Origin: Hydra vulgaris
Taxonomy: Eukaryota > Cnidaria > Hydrozoa > Anthoathecata > Hydridae
DNA length: 64,000 bases
Reading direction: 5' to 3'
NCBI RefSeq assembly: GCF_038396675.1
Contig: NC_088929.1
Span: forward strand, 35,727,001 to 35,791,000
The notes below the pieces were generated by a model. It worked only from the letters and a program-made list of their open reading frames with translations, did not search any database and was not told the DNA's origin. The first letter of the stretch is position 1. Every line of letters starts with the position of its first letter. Made by a program: the position numbers and the translations under genes. Shown piece after piece: positions 1-11,121 of this stretch.

Positions 1-3000
1 CTTAGTACCAAAACAAATCCAATTTTTATAAAACTTACGTATACATTAAAAAAGGGATGACGAATCAAATGGAATGTGCACACTTTTTAACTTTTATACA
101 TAAATTTTTAGTTCTTAGCGTTTCAAAACTTCAAGGTTTATTTTTATAGAAAAAAGAAAGTGTTTTTTAAAAGTGTCCAGGTGGAAATTGCAAGTTTACT
201 CTTTCCTCTTTTTATAACAAGTATTTATTTATGTTTTCTTGAAGAATAGGTTCTAAGGATTTGTATATAGAAATTATGTATATATATATAACTATCTTCC
301 TTTGCATATTTTATGACGTTTTTTGTTTTGATTTTGCGTGACATAATGCAAATTTTCGGTGCCATAACAATGCAGATTTTCCATACTCAAGCCCAATACC
401 TTTCGTCAAAAAATCATCAATTATTGCACTACAAAAAATTTAATAACTTTAGATCCGCTTAACTTCAAAGGCCGAATGACCCCTCATTTTTTAAGTCAAG
501 TCAAGCTCTATACAATGATTTAAGTTACATATGTTTATTTGAATAATAAAAAAATCGTCAAAAATGGCTACAATAGAATCAGATTTTAAATTTAATTTTA
601 TATAGCTAGATATTCCTTATATTTTAAGAAATAACACTGATAATAATATAGAAATTGAAATCATTTACTTAACTACTTTAGTACATGTATAACTAGAGAT
701 ATAACAAATAATACAAAATATCAACTAGTTTTGCAGCTACTTAGAGAATATTGGTTTTATGTCCAGGGAACTACACCATCTATTATATTGCTGTAGACTT
801 ATTGTTTATGAATATTATAGAATTTTTTGTTTTTATGTTTAACAACAGAAATATATACAGTTAAGGATAAATAACTCATACATAAAATGAATATAAATAC
901 AATAAAGAAAAAAATAATTTGTCACAGTTTTAAAGAATTTAGCAAAGCCAATTTATGGCAAACCGCAAGAATAACTAAGTATTTAATATTAACATAGCAT
1001 GGTTTACCAGCTATATATAAACTAATTTTTATTTGACAAAAACAAATGGGTTATTATGCGCCTTTTATGACAAATGAAATAGTATATGAAAAATGAAATA
1101 CGAAAACATGAAATATCTGGCTACATTTTGCAAGATGATTATAAACTTGAATAACTTTTTAAAAGGTTTTGCATTATCAAACAAGTTATAAAAAAGCCCA
1201 TTAGAAAATACACCCACTAAAAAACAATGCTCAGTGGAATATATATTATGGAGCTTATAGAGTAGTCGAGGCAAAAAATGGCGACATATCGGAAATAATA
1301 CTCAAAAAATACACAAAACTAAGGCTGGTGAATGAAGGACCAAGGAGTTGCATGAAACCAGACCTTGACTAAAAATTTTATTTAAGCATTTTAACTTTTC
1401 GCTTTACTTTTTTTAGTCATTTTAAAATTATCTTTACAGATCTATTTTATTATTGATGGAACTTTGTTTACACGAAAAAAGTTCCCAAATTTACAAATGT
1501 TTATCTTGGAAAAATGATGAAAATCTGTTCGTGCCGACAACTGATTTCCTTTTCCTTGGTGTGATTTGTTAAGTAATTTGTCAACACGTGAAGTAGTTAC
1601 TTATCCTGAACAATCTTATTAAACAAATGCTATAAAATTTAAACTAATACCACGTGATCAGAGTTTCTGTTTAAAAACTAAGGGCAGCCATTTTAATAGA
1701 TTTTTTTATTGACGGGTGAAAATTTAGAGTTTGTCGGAAACTCGCATGGCTCGCTGATTTCTGCGGCCTCTTTGATGTAAAACAATAGGTTGCACGTCCA
1801 TCTCTTATAGTTCCATGGTAATAGATAATGAGTGTCATACCCCCAACACCACCTTCCCTTCTCGCTGGCTCCAATACTATATATCACTAATATGAATATG
1901 AAAATTTATAGGCAATTTTTCCTATGTTGCTATTTTAAGCCTTTGAAATAGGGTTGTTAACCGAAAGGTTTCAAAGATTTCTGTAAAAAAATCTTTCAAA
2001 AGGGTATATACAATTAGTATTTATTTTTATTCGAAGCGAATATATAGAAGCATTAAAATTTGTCAAAGTAACTTTCGCAAATAATACTTCTGAAAATTAG
2101 ACTTTCGCAAGTTGCTATTTCAAATAATGCTCTTGCAAAACTTCCAAAAGTTTCACTTTCGGAAGTAGCACTTGAGAAATGAGCGCTTTTAATAACTACG
2201 TTTCGAAATCTATAAAGGAAGTTTATTCGCCTAACTGCAAGAAATGTGAAAATAAAATATCTGTATATATCAAACTGTTTGTAATGAAACTTTATCTTCA
2301 GTATAGCAACATATTAAACTTTTACTAGTTTGTTTTTTCAAATAATGAATAAAAAATTTATTTCGAAAGGAAAATTTTCGATAAATCCACTTGAAGAACG
2401 GTCACTTACGGAAGAAAACTTGAAATTTGTCATAAAAACAAGATTGAAATGTTCCATTTAAAAAAATCCGTTCAATGAACTAAGTAATTAAATGCTCATT
2501 ACTCATAAGTGTCAATTATCGCGCATGCAAATTTTTATGAAGTAAAAAACTGATATTATTTTTTAACTGAGTCCTTTCGGTAGATTTCAAAAATCTTCTT
2601 TCGAAATGAATCGATTAGCAAGTTTTTTTTCGCTTGTGATTCTTGCGAAAATTTTATTTTTCATATATTGCTTTACCAGCGGCGTGGGCAGGATTTTTTG
2701 ATGTTTCAGATATGACACTTTTAGGCATCGTGCGAACTCATAACTCAAGAATGTTGTTAAGTCAAATGAAAACGTTTCTCAAATAAATTGCGGTGATTGG
2801 AGCGTTAAATTAAATTAGACGTTAAATTAAAGTGCAGAATGCTAAATAAACGTTCAAAAGACAAAATTCTAATAATCAAAGTTGATTTGATACGTTACGA
2901 ATTTGATTTGACGTGCCCCTATGAACCATATTTGGGACATTCAACCGCCACAATAATGTGCCATCTTGTGTGAAAATTTCATGGCTTCATAGGTTATTCA

Positions 3001-3028
3001 GTTTTTAGTACTGAAGCTTGTTTTAATC
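1..3028. other. AT-rich intergenic stretch, no gene recognised
   Basis: No gene or complete mobile element could be read on either strand. A less AT-rich patch at about 1640-1887 can be translated on the minus strand for about 64 residues, but resembles no family I know. Around 1930-2630 motifs such as CTTTCGAAA and CCGAAAGG recur in both orientations, which could be the remains of a transposon end. I could not define borders for it. Confidence 0.5.
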
Positions 3029-3029
3029 A

Positions 3030-3262
3030 ACTAATTTTAGTTACGCTAAAAAGTTAGTCGACTAAATTTAGTTACGCTAAAAAGTTAGTCGACTAAATTT
3101 AGTTAGACTAAAAAGTTAGTCGACTAATTTTAGTTAGACTAAAAAGTTAGTCGACTAAATTTAATTAGACTAAAAAGTTAGTCGACTAATTTTAGTTAGA
3201 CTAAAAAGTTAGTCGACTAATTTTAGTTAGACTAAAAAGTTAGTTGGGTAATTTTAGTTACG
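3030..3262. repeat. 30-bp minisatellite with palindromic TTAGTCGACTAA core
   Basis: About seven head-to-tail 30-bp units are visible, with cores near 3053, 3083, 3113, 3143, 3173, 3203 and 3233. Each unit holds TTAGTCGACTAA, itself a palindrome around a SalI site, followed by a TTTAGTTA(C/G)(G/A)CTAAAAAG spacer. The last unit is degenerate (TTAGTTGGGTAA). Confidence 0.9.
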
Positions 3263-3277
3263 GTTTCTTTAGTTAAG

Positions 3278-3950
3278 TTAGTTACAACTTTTAGTTTTGG
3301 TCACAACACTATTTAAAACATTGCCTGTTATACCATATTTTAACTTTTTGGCAAGAATTTTATAATCAATTGTATTAAATGTTTTCGCTAAATCAATTAA
3401 TATTCCCAATGTGAACCTAAAATTGTTAAATGAGACTGATATACTTCTTGAAAGCTGAATAATAGCACGCTCTGTTGAATTATTTTTTTTGTATCCATAT
3501 TGCATGTTATAAAATAATTTATTTGCTAAAAGGTGATTGCATATTCTGTTATACAAAATTCTTTTAAAAATTTTAGATAAAACAGTAAGGATGAAAATTG
3601 GACAATTGTGTTTTATGTTTTTTCTCTTTCTTTAAATATAGGAATAATTTTTGCCATTTTTAAATCATCAGGAAAAACTCCCTGATTAATAGAGCATTTA
3701 AAAATTTTGAAAAGTATATCCTTTAAAACATCAAAACACCTTATAATAATATTCTATTGAGATCATCAGGACCAACTGCTTTATTTGACTTTAACAATTT
3801 AAAAGCACTTTCAAACTCTTCAAAAGACAAATCAAAATAATTTAGATACGAGTTTAGAGGGTCATATGTTGCCTTTATTAATGTTTTATGGTTTGGAATT
3901 TTTTCGGCTAGGTTTTGTCTTACAAATATATTCAAGAAATTCATTTAAGA
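3278..3950 (-). pseudogene. LINE reverse transcriptase fragment
   Basis: Read on the minus strand, the higher-coordinate part (about 3944-3741) holds a pre-RT segment with SNKAVGPDDL, the usual approach to RT motif 1 in APE-type LINEs. The lower part (about 3556-3278) holds YGYKKNNSTERAIIQL followed by LGILIDLAKTFNTIDYKIL, the RT region around the first catalytic aspartate (family pattern D-L-x-K-A-F-D-x-V). The two pieces are in different frames and the gap between them contains stops. The FADD box and the C-terminus are missing, so this is a truncated dead copy. It resembles the CR1/Jockey-type LINE split across 52.6-58.05 kb more than the pair at 24-34 kb. The clade is inferred. Confidence 0.75.
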
Positions 3951-4744
3951 TCAAGGATTTTAAGTGGGTAGAGGTAACGAACCGATGCCGCAACTTGATC
4001 TCTTCCCAATCTAGTAATAAAAAAAATAATCTACTAAATATGTAACAGTAACGCTGCACGAGTTTTCAATTTTCAATTACTAATAGTAATTTTATATTGT
4101 AAACTACTTTTGAGAATACCATATTGAACAATAAGTCCCTTATTTTATATCAAAACAAATAATGAGCTGTCTCAAATTTTAAATAAAAAAAATCTCAGTT
4201 GTTTGTATCAGTTTTATCTTCTGAAATGGTTTAATAATACTCAAAAGCATCAAGATAAAAAGCATTAAAATATAGAAAAATTAGATGCCAATCGTTGATC
4301 TCTTTACTAAACTTTCTCTGCCAAACAATGCAGGAAGTCTATCAAGAATTTCTGAGTTGTTATTTGAACTCAATTTTTCAAACTTGTTAAATGTTAAATA
4401 ATAATAACATTATTATCTCTATTGGATTACTATTATTCATGTTTGTCCCTATCAAGGCTGTATTAAAGCGGAGGCGTATGGGACTGAAACCCCAAGCCCT
4501 TAAAAAAGAAAAGACCTTTTTTTCAAGTTTATATCATTAAAAACCTTTAAATTTTTAGACTGGACAGACAGACAAAAAAACAAATTTTCATTCTAGTTTT
4601 TCATGAAATTTTTAATTAATGTGCTTTTGAAACAAAAAAATCATCAGTTTTAATTGTGGAATTAAAAGTTAAAAACTTATAACTCCACTATTAAATCTCT
4701 TTAATTAAATATTTGTGGCGATCATATAGTAAGTTTTTGTATCA
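3951..4744. other. Non-coding stretch between LINE fragment and hAT relic
   Basis: No coding sequence is recognisable. The left end of the hAT element should lie here or further left, but no partner for its right-terminal TTCGGAACTTATGCGCAT motif was found. Confidence 0.4.
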
Positions 4745-4749
4745 AGGCA

Positions 4750-4990
4750 CCAAATACAAAACCGTTTTTCTATACTTCAATCAACACATCGGGCATAATT
4801 CAAAAAGTTGCAGCTATTGCTGATGCCATCATTGAAGTAATAGAAACTCTCTTCCCACAAAAGTTCAGAATCATTATCACTGACAATGCTCCAGAAATGA
4901 AAGCTGCTTGTAAATTAATTGAAGAAAAATTTCCACTCATCTCGACGTATGGCTGTGCAGCACACGGTATGAATCTTCACGTTCCCTCTA
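4750..4990 (+). pseudogene. hAT transposase, central part (DUF659-like)
   Basis: The + strand encodes SINTSGIIQKVAAIADAI, then FRIIITDNAPEMKAACKL and YGCAAHGMNLH. The order TDNAxxMKAA followed by gCaAHxxNL is characteristic of the DUF659/RNase H-like core of hAT transposases, and the aspartate in TDNA is one of the catalytic residues. No N-terminal BED finger is visible upstream. The reading frame ends where the nested CMC-like element begins (TA at 4989-4990). The missing C-terminal part resumes at 11122. This is one dead gene in two pieces. Confidence 0.8.
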
Positions 4991-5165
4991 AAAAATGAAG
5001 CGTTGATTTGATGTTGATCAACGTTGATTTTGCGTTGATATTAGCGATCAACGGCGATCAACCATAAATGGATGTTGTAGCAACAGCAATGTTATCAACA
5101 GCAAATCAACGTTTATTTACAAACACTGAGCGTTCGTTGATTTACTGTTGACAAAAAACAAATTT
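4991..5165 (+). repeat. Left terminal and subterminal repeats of CMC-like element
   Basis: After the terminal repeat, short motifs of the type GTTGAT, ATCAACG and CAACGTTGAT recur in both orientations (for example at 5007-5030, 5036-5062 and 5103-5112). Arrays of short subterminal motifs on both ends are a known property of EnSpm/CACTA elements, where they bind an element-encoded protein. Confidence 0.7.
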
Positions 5166-5680
5166 ATTGAGCCGTTTACTAACAGTAATATGCTGAGCAT
5201 TTTCTGCTGGGATTTTTTTGTTATTTTTGGTGGTTATAAAACGTTTGTTCAAATTTTAATTGTATTATACGGTATAAAATGAGTATAAACTTATTGAAAA
5301 ACATATAATATATGTTTTTAAAATATATGATATATTTTATTAAGTAATTATATTTTCAGTTCTTGAATAAAGATTATCCTAATGAAATTAGGGTAGTTTT
5401 TTAACTATTTGAGGATAATAGAACATCTTAATATAAATATTTTAACAATTTAACATGAAAAAGTCACAACTTGGCAGCAATTTGGCTTATTAATGCTTAT
5501 TATAATAACATTACTATTATCATAGCAAATTATTAATGGCTGCAAGTATTTGCCTGATAAATTCTGACTGCAAACTTAAATCATATAGTACAAAATGCAA
5601 TTTAAATTGATTTTTTCTGTATAAGAATAATAATGCCTTTATTTTTTTTTCTTTTGTGATGTAATAAAATAAAGATAATA

Positions 5681-7582
5681 ATGCCTAAATATGACAGAAG
5701 CCTATATATGAGAGAATTTATGAAAGAAAAACGAAATACTGAAAAAAGAATAAAATATCTTCTTGAAGAGTGCAACATTGTTGGTAGAGGAAATTGCGTT
5801 CATCTAGATTTAGACATTCAAAAGATTTTTGAAGTTTCTGAAGATGTGCACAGTGATATATTGATGTTTTCAATCACTTCGCCAGAAAATAAATTTTGTT
5901 TAAGTAAAGTTGAATCTAATTATTGTGATGTTGACGACATTGCATTTAAAAATAGTTTATACAGTAGTATTGATACTCTAACTTCAACAAAAGATTTTTT
6001 ATATGAGTGGTTATTAAAATACTGTATAAAAGATGATGCTTTAAATGCACTTTTATTTCACTTAAATAAATTTACTCCATCTATACCAAAATGCTGGCAG
6101 ACATTACAAAAATCTCTTCAAAAAGTTAATGTTTTATATATCAGTGGAGGCGATTATATATATCTTGGAGTTAAAAGTGCAATTGATTATTACATATCAA
6201 CAGTTGAAAATAAGGAAAAGCTTGATCTAATTGTAAGTATTGATGGTGCACCTATGTGCAATAGTAAAAAAACTTCCATTTGGCCTATACTAGTTAATAT
6301 TAACAGAAAAGGATCCTATGCTGTTGCAATTTGGCATGGTCAGGGAAAACCAAACAATTTGGATGAGTGCTTTGAAGATTTTATTCTTGAAATGAAAAAA
6401 TTGCAAACTAATGGGTATAAGCAGCTGCTGGTGACTATTAAAGCTTTTGTTTGTGATGCGTCTGCAAGAGCATTTGTTAAATGCATTATAGGGCATAGTG
6501 GCTATCATAGCTGTGAAAGATGTATGGCAGTTGGCACACAAAAACATGGTGTAAGATTATTGGAAACAACTACTTTACTTTGTACTGACATGGCTTTTAA
6601 AAATAATTTTTATAAAGAAGGTCACCAGCTTGAGAGTCTTTCTCCACTTGTTCAGTTAAATTTCCCAATGGTAACTGAATTCTCATTAGACTATATGCAC
6701 CTTATATGTCTTGGGGTAGTTAAAAAACTTCTAATAAACTGGTGTAAAGGTCCCCGATGTATTAGAATAAGTCAATCTGTTAAAGACAGTATTTCAAATG
6801 AAGTCATAAATTTACGAAGTTATACACCATCCAATTTTCAACATAGACCACGCTCTTTAAATGAACTTGAGAAGTGGAAAGCAACAGAGTTTCGATTATT
6901 CTGCTTTATGCTTGACCTGTTGTTTTAAAAAGGAAAAATAAATAAAACTATGACTTATTTATTTCTCTTTCAATTGCTATGCACATACTGCTTTCTAATA
7001 AAATGGCCAAAAATGAATTGTTAGTGGCATTTGCTAAACAGCTGCCTATATGGTTTGTCAAAGAAGTACAAATTTTGTATGGGGAGATCTTGGTAACATA
7101 CGATGTTCATAGCATGATTCATTTAGCTGATGATTGTGTTAACTTTGGGGAGAGTCTTGATCATCTATCAGCTTTTCCTTTTGAAAACTTTTTGGGTTGA
7201 ATTAAAAAAATGGTGCAAAAAATCACATCAGACTGTTGCCCAAATAGTGAATCAATTAGATGAGAGAAAAAAGTTGGATATTTTTCTTAGAGAAAGGAAT
7301 GGTAAAGAAATTTCTGCCCAAGTGGTAAATAAAAAGATCACATCAAATCTATGAGACAGAGTTTATTTTATTCAAGACAAAGGGTTTATTTTAGTAGAAG
7401 AGGTTTTGGTAGATCTTGTAAAATGCAAGGCTCTAAATCCTCATTCAGTTCGAAAGTTTTTTCCTGATTGTTTTGAAACATCTTATTTAGACGTTTGTTA
7501 TGTAAATTCATTAGCCAACCTAAAAACAATTTTTCCGAAAAAAAAAGAACTTTTGAAGAAAGGCTTGATGATACCTGTTTAA
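5681..7582 (+). pseudogene. EnSpm/CMC-like transposase, frameshifted
   Basis: The first open block (5681-6928, 415 residues from an ATG) begins MPKYDRSLYMREF and contains VSIDGAPMCN, then VCDASARAFVKCIIGHSGYH with SCERC, and later FSLDYMHLICLGVVKKLL and ELEKWKATEFRLF. A second block (from about 6960) has IAMHILLS and then TYDVHSMIHLADDCVNFG and SAFPFENFLG, a pattern resembling the DUF4218 region of plant Tnp2-type transposases. A third block in another frame (about 7190-7582) continues with KKSHQTVAQIVNQLDERKK and ends near a stop at 7580. Joins near 6925, 7195 and 7353 need frame changes or a stop bypass and lack obvious introns, so I call it broken. The D-A-R-A..G-H..C-x-x-C and D-Y-M-H..L-G-V motifs match animal EnSpm/CMC transposases from memory of the family. 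Confidence 0.75.
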
Positions 7583-8004
7583 AAAGGTGGTTATGCTTTT
7601 TTTGTGCTTAGACATTGTGATATTGCTTATGATCACTGATTTCTTGAATTAAAAACACAAACTTTGATTATACTTGCAGACCATCAATTTTTAAAGAATG
7701 TCTGTGCATGTGTCATTTTGTAAAATTTGTTGTAAATTTGTCAAATATGTAGTTCATTGAACAAATTTAAAGCGAGTTTAATGCATTTTAATTTATAAAT
7801 TTTTTGTGTGAAACAAATACCTGGTATGTTTATAGAAATAATAAAATATTTACACTGGTGTTTTACATTAATAAATCTAAAAAGCGTTTTACAAAGTTCA
7901 TTGTTTTTAATCTCTAATGTATTTTTAATTTTATTTTGTAACTTATATAAGATTGTTTAGAATTAAATTGCACCAGAATATTGAAATTTCATTTGCCATT
8001 GTTG

Positions 8005-10175
8005 AACTTTAAATGGAAAAATTAAAGAAGTGGAAGTGATTGCTAAAAGTTGGATGAAAAATGATGGGAAATGCTTCTGGCTGCCATTTAAAAGTTCCGC
8101 TCCGATTCGTAAAGCTGTCACAACCTTGCAGGCATCAACCTCTGATTGGAAGATATACCCTGCTAGGATTTTATACACTACAGGTTTGCATATTACTATA
8201 AAAAAATGTAAAATAATTGAATTAGATATTGAACTGTATGTTTTGACTAGGGCACTGAAGAGGATAATCATGTGCTGGTGCAAATTTATTTTAGGCCTGC
8301 TTTACAATATGACTATAGTCTCATTTAATATCACTTATTTTAAATCCAATATTCCAATGGGCATTTGTTTAAATTATATGTTCTGAATGTCTTTAGAATG
8401 TTTAAAGAAGATTTCCAACGATTAAAAAAAGTTTTTTTAACTATGTTTTTAGTTTTTTTTTTAAACTTTTAGTGTTTTTTAAAAACTAAAAAATTCATTA
8501 ATTTTCATGGGTTTTTCATTAAAATTCATTAATTTTTATGCACTCCATTCTCATAGGGCCTGCTTTTGCCGCAAAAATTTCAATTACATCTTCATTAGAT
8601 ATTGATAAATGATTTTATGTACATAGATTTGTGTTTATGAAGAAGCTCAGTCACACTTAGAGAAAGCAGCAGATACTTCAAATATTGAAACTGACATCGA
8701 AGAGAAAAAAGGGACAAAGCAAAAGTAAATTTTACTAAAATTAGTTTTTAACAAATAAAAAATTTTGCAATAAAGAATTACACAAATCATGCACTTTTTT
8801 TGTTTATAAAGTAAAGTTTATATTAAAGGAGAAAGACAGCAATGACATTTTGTGAAAGTGATTAAGATATTGTGATTGGTGATGAAGAACTATACGGAAG
8901 ATACTATTTTGATAGTTCAAATAGCTAAAGAACATCTAACGTGATTCCAAATATAGCAGGTTAACTATTTTTGTAAAAGTAAAATAATGGTTTGTTAAAA
9001 TAAAATGCTTATTTTTTTACTGAATTATAGATGTTTTTAAATCAATATTAACTCCCCATTTACACAGTGAAATAGCAAGCTTTTCAGTTGCTGAAAATAA
9101 CAATGACTTCTCGAAAGAAACTAATCTATCTCAAGGGAAAATGATGTTGTCTTCAAATATATTGGTAAAAAAAAGTCCTAATGTTGCTTTTGTTAAAATC
9201 TGTGTGCGTGTGCAGTAAAAAAATTAATAGAAATCAGAACTATATGTTATAGAATATAATTTTGTTGACAAATATTTTATAAATACATGTTTGTTGACAA
9301 GTTTAAATAAAAATCACTATATAATGTTTAAAAATTTTATTTAATTTTTGTATGTATAATTTATCTATACCTAGGTAGAAATTGCTCTAAAAATTGTGTT
9401 TTGGATAAAGAGGATAGCAAAGAAAGACATTTGTCTTGCCAGGGTAAATTAAATAAAAGTTTTATTTATTTTTCCCATTTAGGTATTTTTTCATGGTTAA
9501 TTTTTTACAAAATATTTTACATAAATAATAATAATATTGTTTATTTTACTACATTTTTTTAAAAAGATTTTCAAAAAAGATTTGCGTTGAGTTAGGTGGC
9601 AAAAATAGATAAAAGAGAAAAGTGATTCAAGAGTCAATTTTATTGAAATTAAGATAATTTTATTGAAATTAAGATAATTTCATTCATATAGAATAAACAT
9701 AATATGTGTTCTGACCCTTAAGTAATTTTTATTTTTTTAATAATAGATAAGTTCTCTTAGTCGTTGTGAAGGTAATATAAATTGGCTTTTGCTTTTTGAA
9801 AGTTGTTGATGAGCGAGGACGCTGGGGCCTGTTTTAATGTCTCGGGTGGTTCATTGAAGATAAATTTTAAAACATACACCCTGTATCATATGATAGTGGG
9901 TAAGAATGGTTTTATGCATTTTTTTAGATTTTTTATTTCACAGGAAATATATTTTGTTTATCCTAGTCAGTCATTTATGTAACTATTTGCTATAATTTCT
10001 GCAGTTTGATTTTTTTCAAATTTGATTTGAATTTTTGATTTAGATGCGATTACACGACAGCATCATGATGCAAAAATTTGCGAATGTTATTCAGGCATTT
10101 CGAAATTTTTAAGTCAATCAGGAACACGACTCAATCGAAAAGTTTTGAAAATGAACAATGCTGCAAACGCTAAAT
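8005..10175 (+). CDS. Probable second gene of the CMC-like element (multi-exon)
   Basis: A short coding block at about 8020-8190 reads EVEVIAKSWMKNDGKCFWLP, then DWKIYPARILYTT before a CAG/GTTTGC donor-like site. The pattern VxxxSWx(n)CxWPx(n)WxxYPVRIL occurs at the N-terminus of accessory proteins carried by such elements and of DUF4806-type proteins. Further short coding-like blocks with splice-like borders follow near 8640-8730, 9050-9170 and 9375-9440. A last one near 10043-10176 (AITRQHHDAKICECYSG, then SQSGTRLNRKVLKMNN) ends in a stop and resembles a DUF4806 C-terminal segment. Exon borders are guesses and some exons may be dead. The role in transposition is unknown. Confidence 0.35.
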
Positions 10176-10380
10176 AAATTGTTTGAAAATGTAAATTTTG
10201 TGTTAAATTCAATAAAAAAACTTTCTTACTTAATGTAGTGCCTACTTTCTTTCATTATTCTTTTGAGTTAGCTTTGAATTGCTCTATCAATAACTTTTTT
10301 GCTAAATCCTTTATTTACAGCCTGTTTTTTACAAAACAAATTAAGATTTGAGCAATATGTATAAATTTTATATACAAATA

Positions 10381-10451
10381 TTTTATATATATACATACAT
10401 AACATATATACATACATAACATATATATATATACATTATATATACATACAT

Positions 10452-10540
<89 letters not shown>
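10381..10540. repeat. (TA)n microsatellite with ATACATAACAT interruptions
   Basis: The tract starts with repeated TACATACATAACATATA units and becomes a pure TA run from about 10455. Confidence 0.95.
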
Positions 10541-10542
<2 letters not shown>

Positions 10543-10550
10543 TATAAATC

Positions 10551-10785
10551 ATTAGAAAATCACTTAACAAAGTTTTTTTTCATTTAACACTGTGTTTTAT
10601 AAATAAAAAGACTCATTAGAAATACTGAGTTTTTTATTGATGAGAGCATTTCTGATGAGTCTTTTTATCGATGAAATACAGTGTTAAATGAAAAAAAAAT
10701 TTCTTAAGTGATTTTCTACTAATTTACAATTGCTCAGTTCTTTTAAGAACATTGAGCACTCTATTTTGTAGAATACATTTTAAAG
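10551..10785 (+). mobile_element. Penelope-type terminal sequence arranged as inverted pair
   Basis: The block 10551-10720 is a near-palindrome: AGAAAATCACTTAA at its left returns as TTAAGTGATTTTCT at its right, and CATTTAACACTGT returns as ACAGTGTTAAATG. The following 10690-10785 (TTGCTCAGTTCTTTTAAGAA, then CATTGAGCACTCTATTTT) is homologous to the reverse complement of 20896-20990. That block in turn shares AAGTTAGATAAGTGTTTTTT with the end of the Penelope-like element at 42.49 kb. I therefore read it as Penelope-like ends in head-to-head arrangement, bounded by (TA)n on both sides. The family assignment rests on this chain of similarity. Confidence 0.5.
10647..10690 (+). ncRNA. Hammerhead-ribozyme-like motif (type I)
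   Basis: CTGATGA at 10652-10658 and GAAA at 10673-10676 form the two invariant strands of a hammerhead core. Stem I can form between CATTT (10647-10651) and AAATG (10686-10690). Stem II forms between GTC (10659-10661) and GAT (10670-10672) with one G-U pair. A short stem III forms from GAAATAC with GTGT, leaving a GTT cleavage triplet at 10683-10685. Type I hammerheads with short stem III are known from Penelope-like elements. GTT is an allowed but less common triplet. A decayed opposite-strand copy (CTAATGA instead of CTGATGA) lies in the left arm. Activity is untested. Confidence 0.5.
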
Positions 10786-10788
10786 TTG

Positions 10789-10791
<3 letters not shown>

Positions 10792-10857
<66 letters not shown>
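10792..10857. repeat. (TA)n microsatellite
   Basis: Pure TA run inside the CMC-like element, directly after the Penelope-type terminal sequence. Confidence 0.95.
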
Positions 10858-10860
<3 letters not shown>

Positions 10861-10969
10861 CGTAAACTGTTGATATATATTTTTTTGATATACGCATCAA
10901 AAAGCGATATCAAAATACCGTCGGCTATTATAAAAATCAGTGTTGAATCACCAGGAAAAAATGATTGTT

Positions 10970-11119
10970 GATTAAACGTTGATAAGCAACATTCGATCAA
11001 CGTTTTTTGTAAACACCAAATCAACGTTGATAAGTGGCTAACATTTTGGACAAAAAATCAATATGGAATCAATGTTGACGAGAAACATTGAATCAACATC
11101 AAATCAACGCCTCATTTTT
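10970..11119 (-). repeat. Right terminal and subterminal repeats of CMC-like element
   Basis: The reverse complement begins AAAAATGAGGCGTTGATTT and matches the left end. Inward, CAACGTT and GTTGAT motifs recur (for example about 10977-10982, 10996-11003 and 11021-11030), mirroring the left subterminal array. Confidence 0.75.
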
Positions 11120-11121
11120 TA

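Larger units (their letters stand above)
4991..11119 (+). mobile_element. EnSpm/CMC-like DNA transposon, 6.1 kb, inserted in hAT
   Basis: The ends are inverted copies of each other: the left end reads AAAAATGAAGCGTTGATTT and the reverse complement of the right end reads AAAAATGAGGCGTTGATTT, matching on through ATGTTGAT. Both are flanked by TA, taken as the target duplication, and by the two halves of a hAT transposase. Inside are a transposase gene (about 5681-7582) and a probable second multi-exon gene (about 8.0-10.2 kb). The right part also contains Penelope-type terminal sequence and two (TA)n tracts. Transposase motifs point to the CMC group, but the termini lack the CACTA/CACTG signature, so the superfamily is an inference. 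Confidence 0.75.

Noticed and set aside
1671-1887. Minus-strand open frames in a less AT-rich patch
   Set aside because: No recognisable domain and two equally long frames overlap; kept only as a remark.
3028-3262. CRISPR-like array
   Set aside because: The units run head to tail without unique spacers, and the window is eukaryotic.
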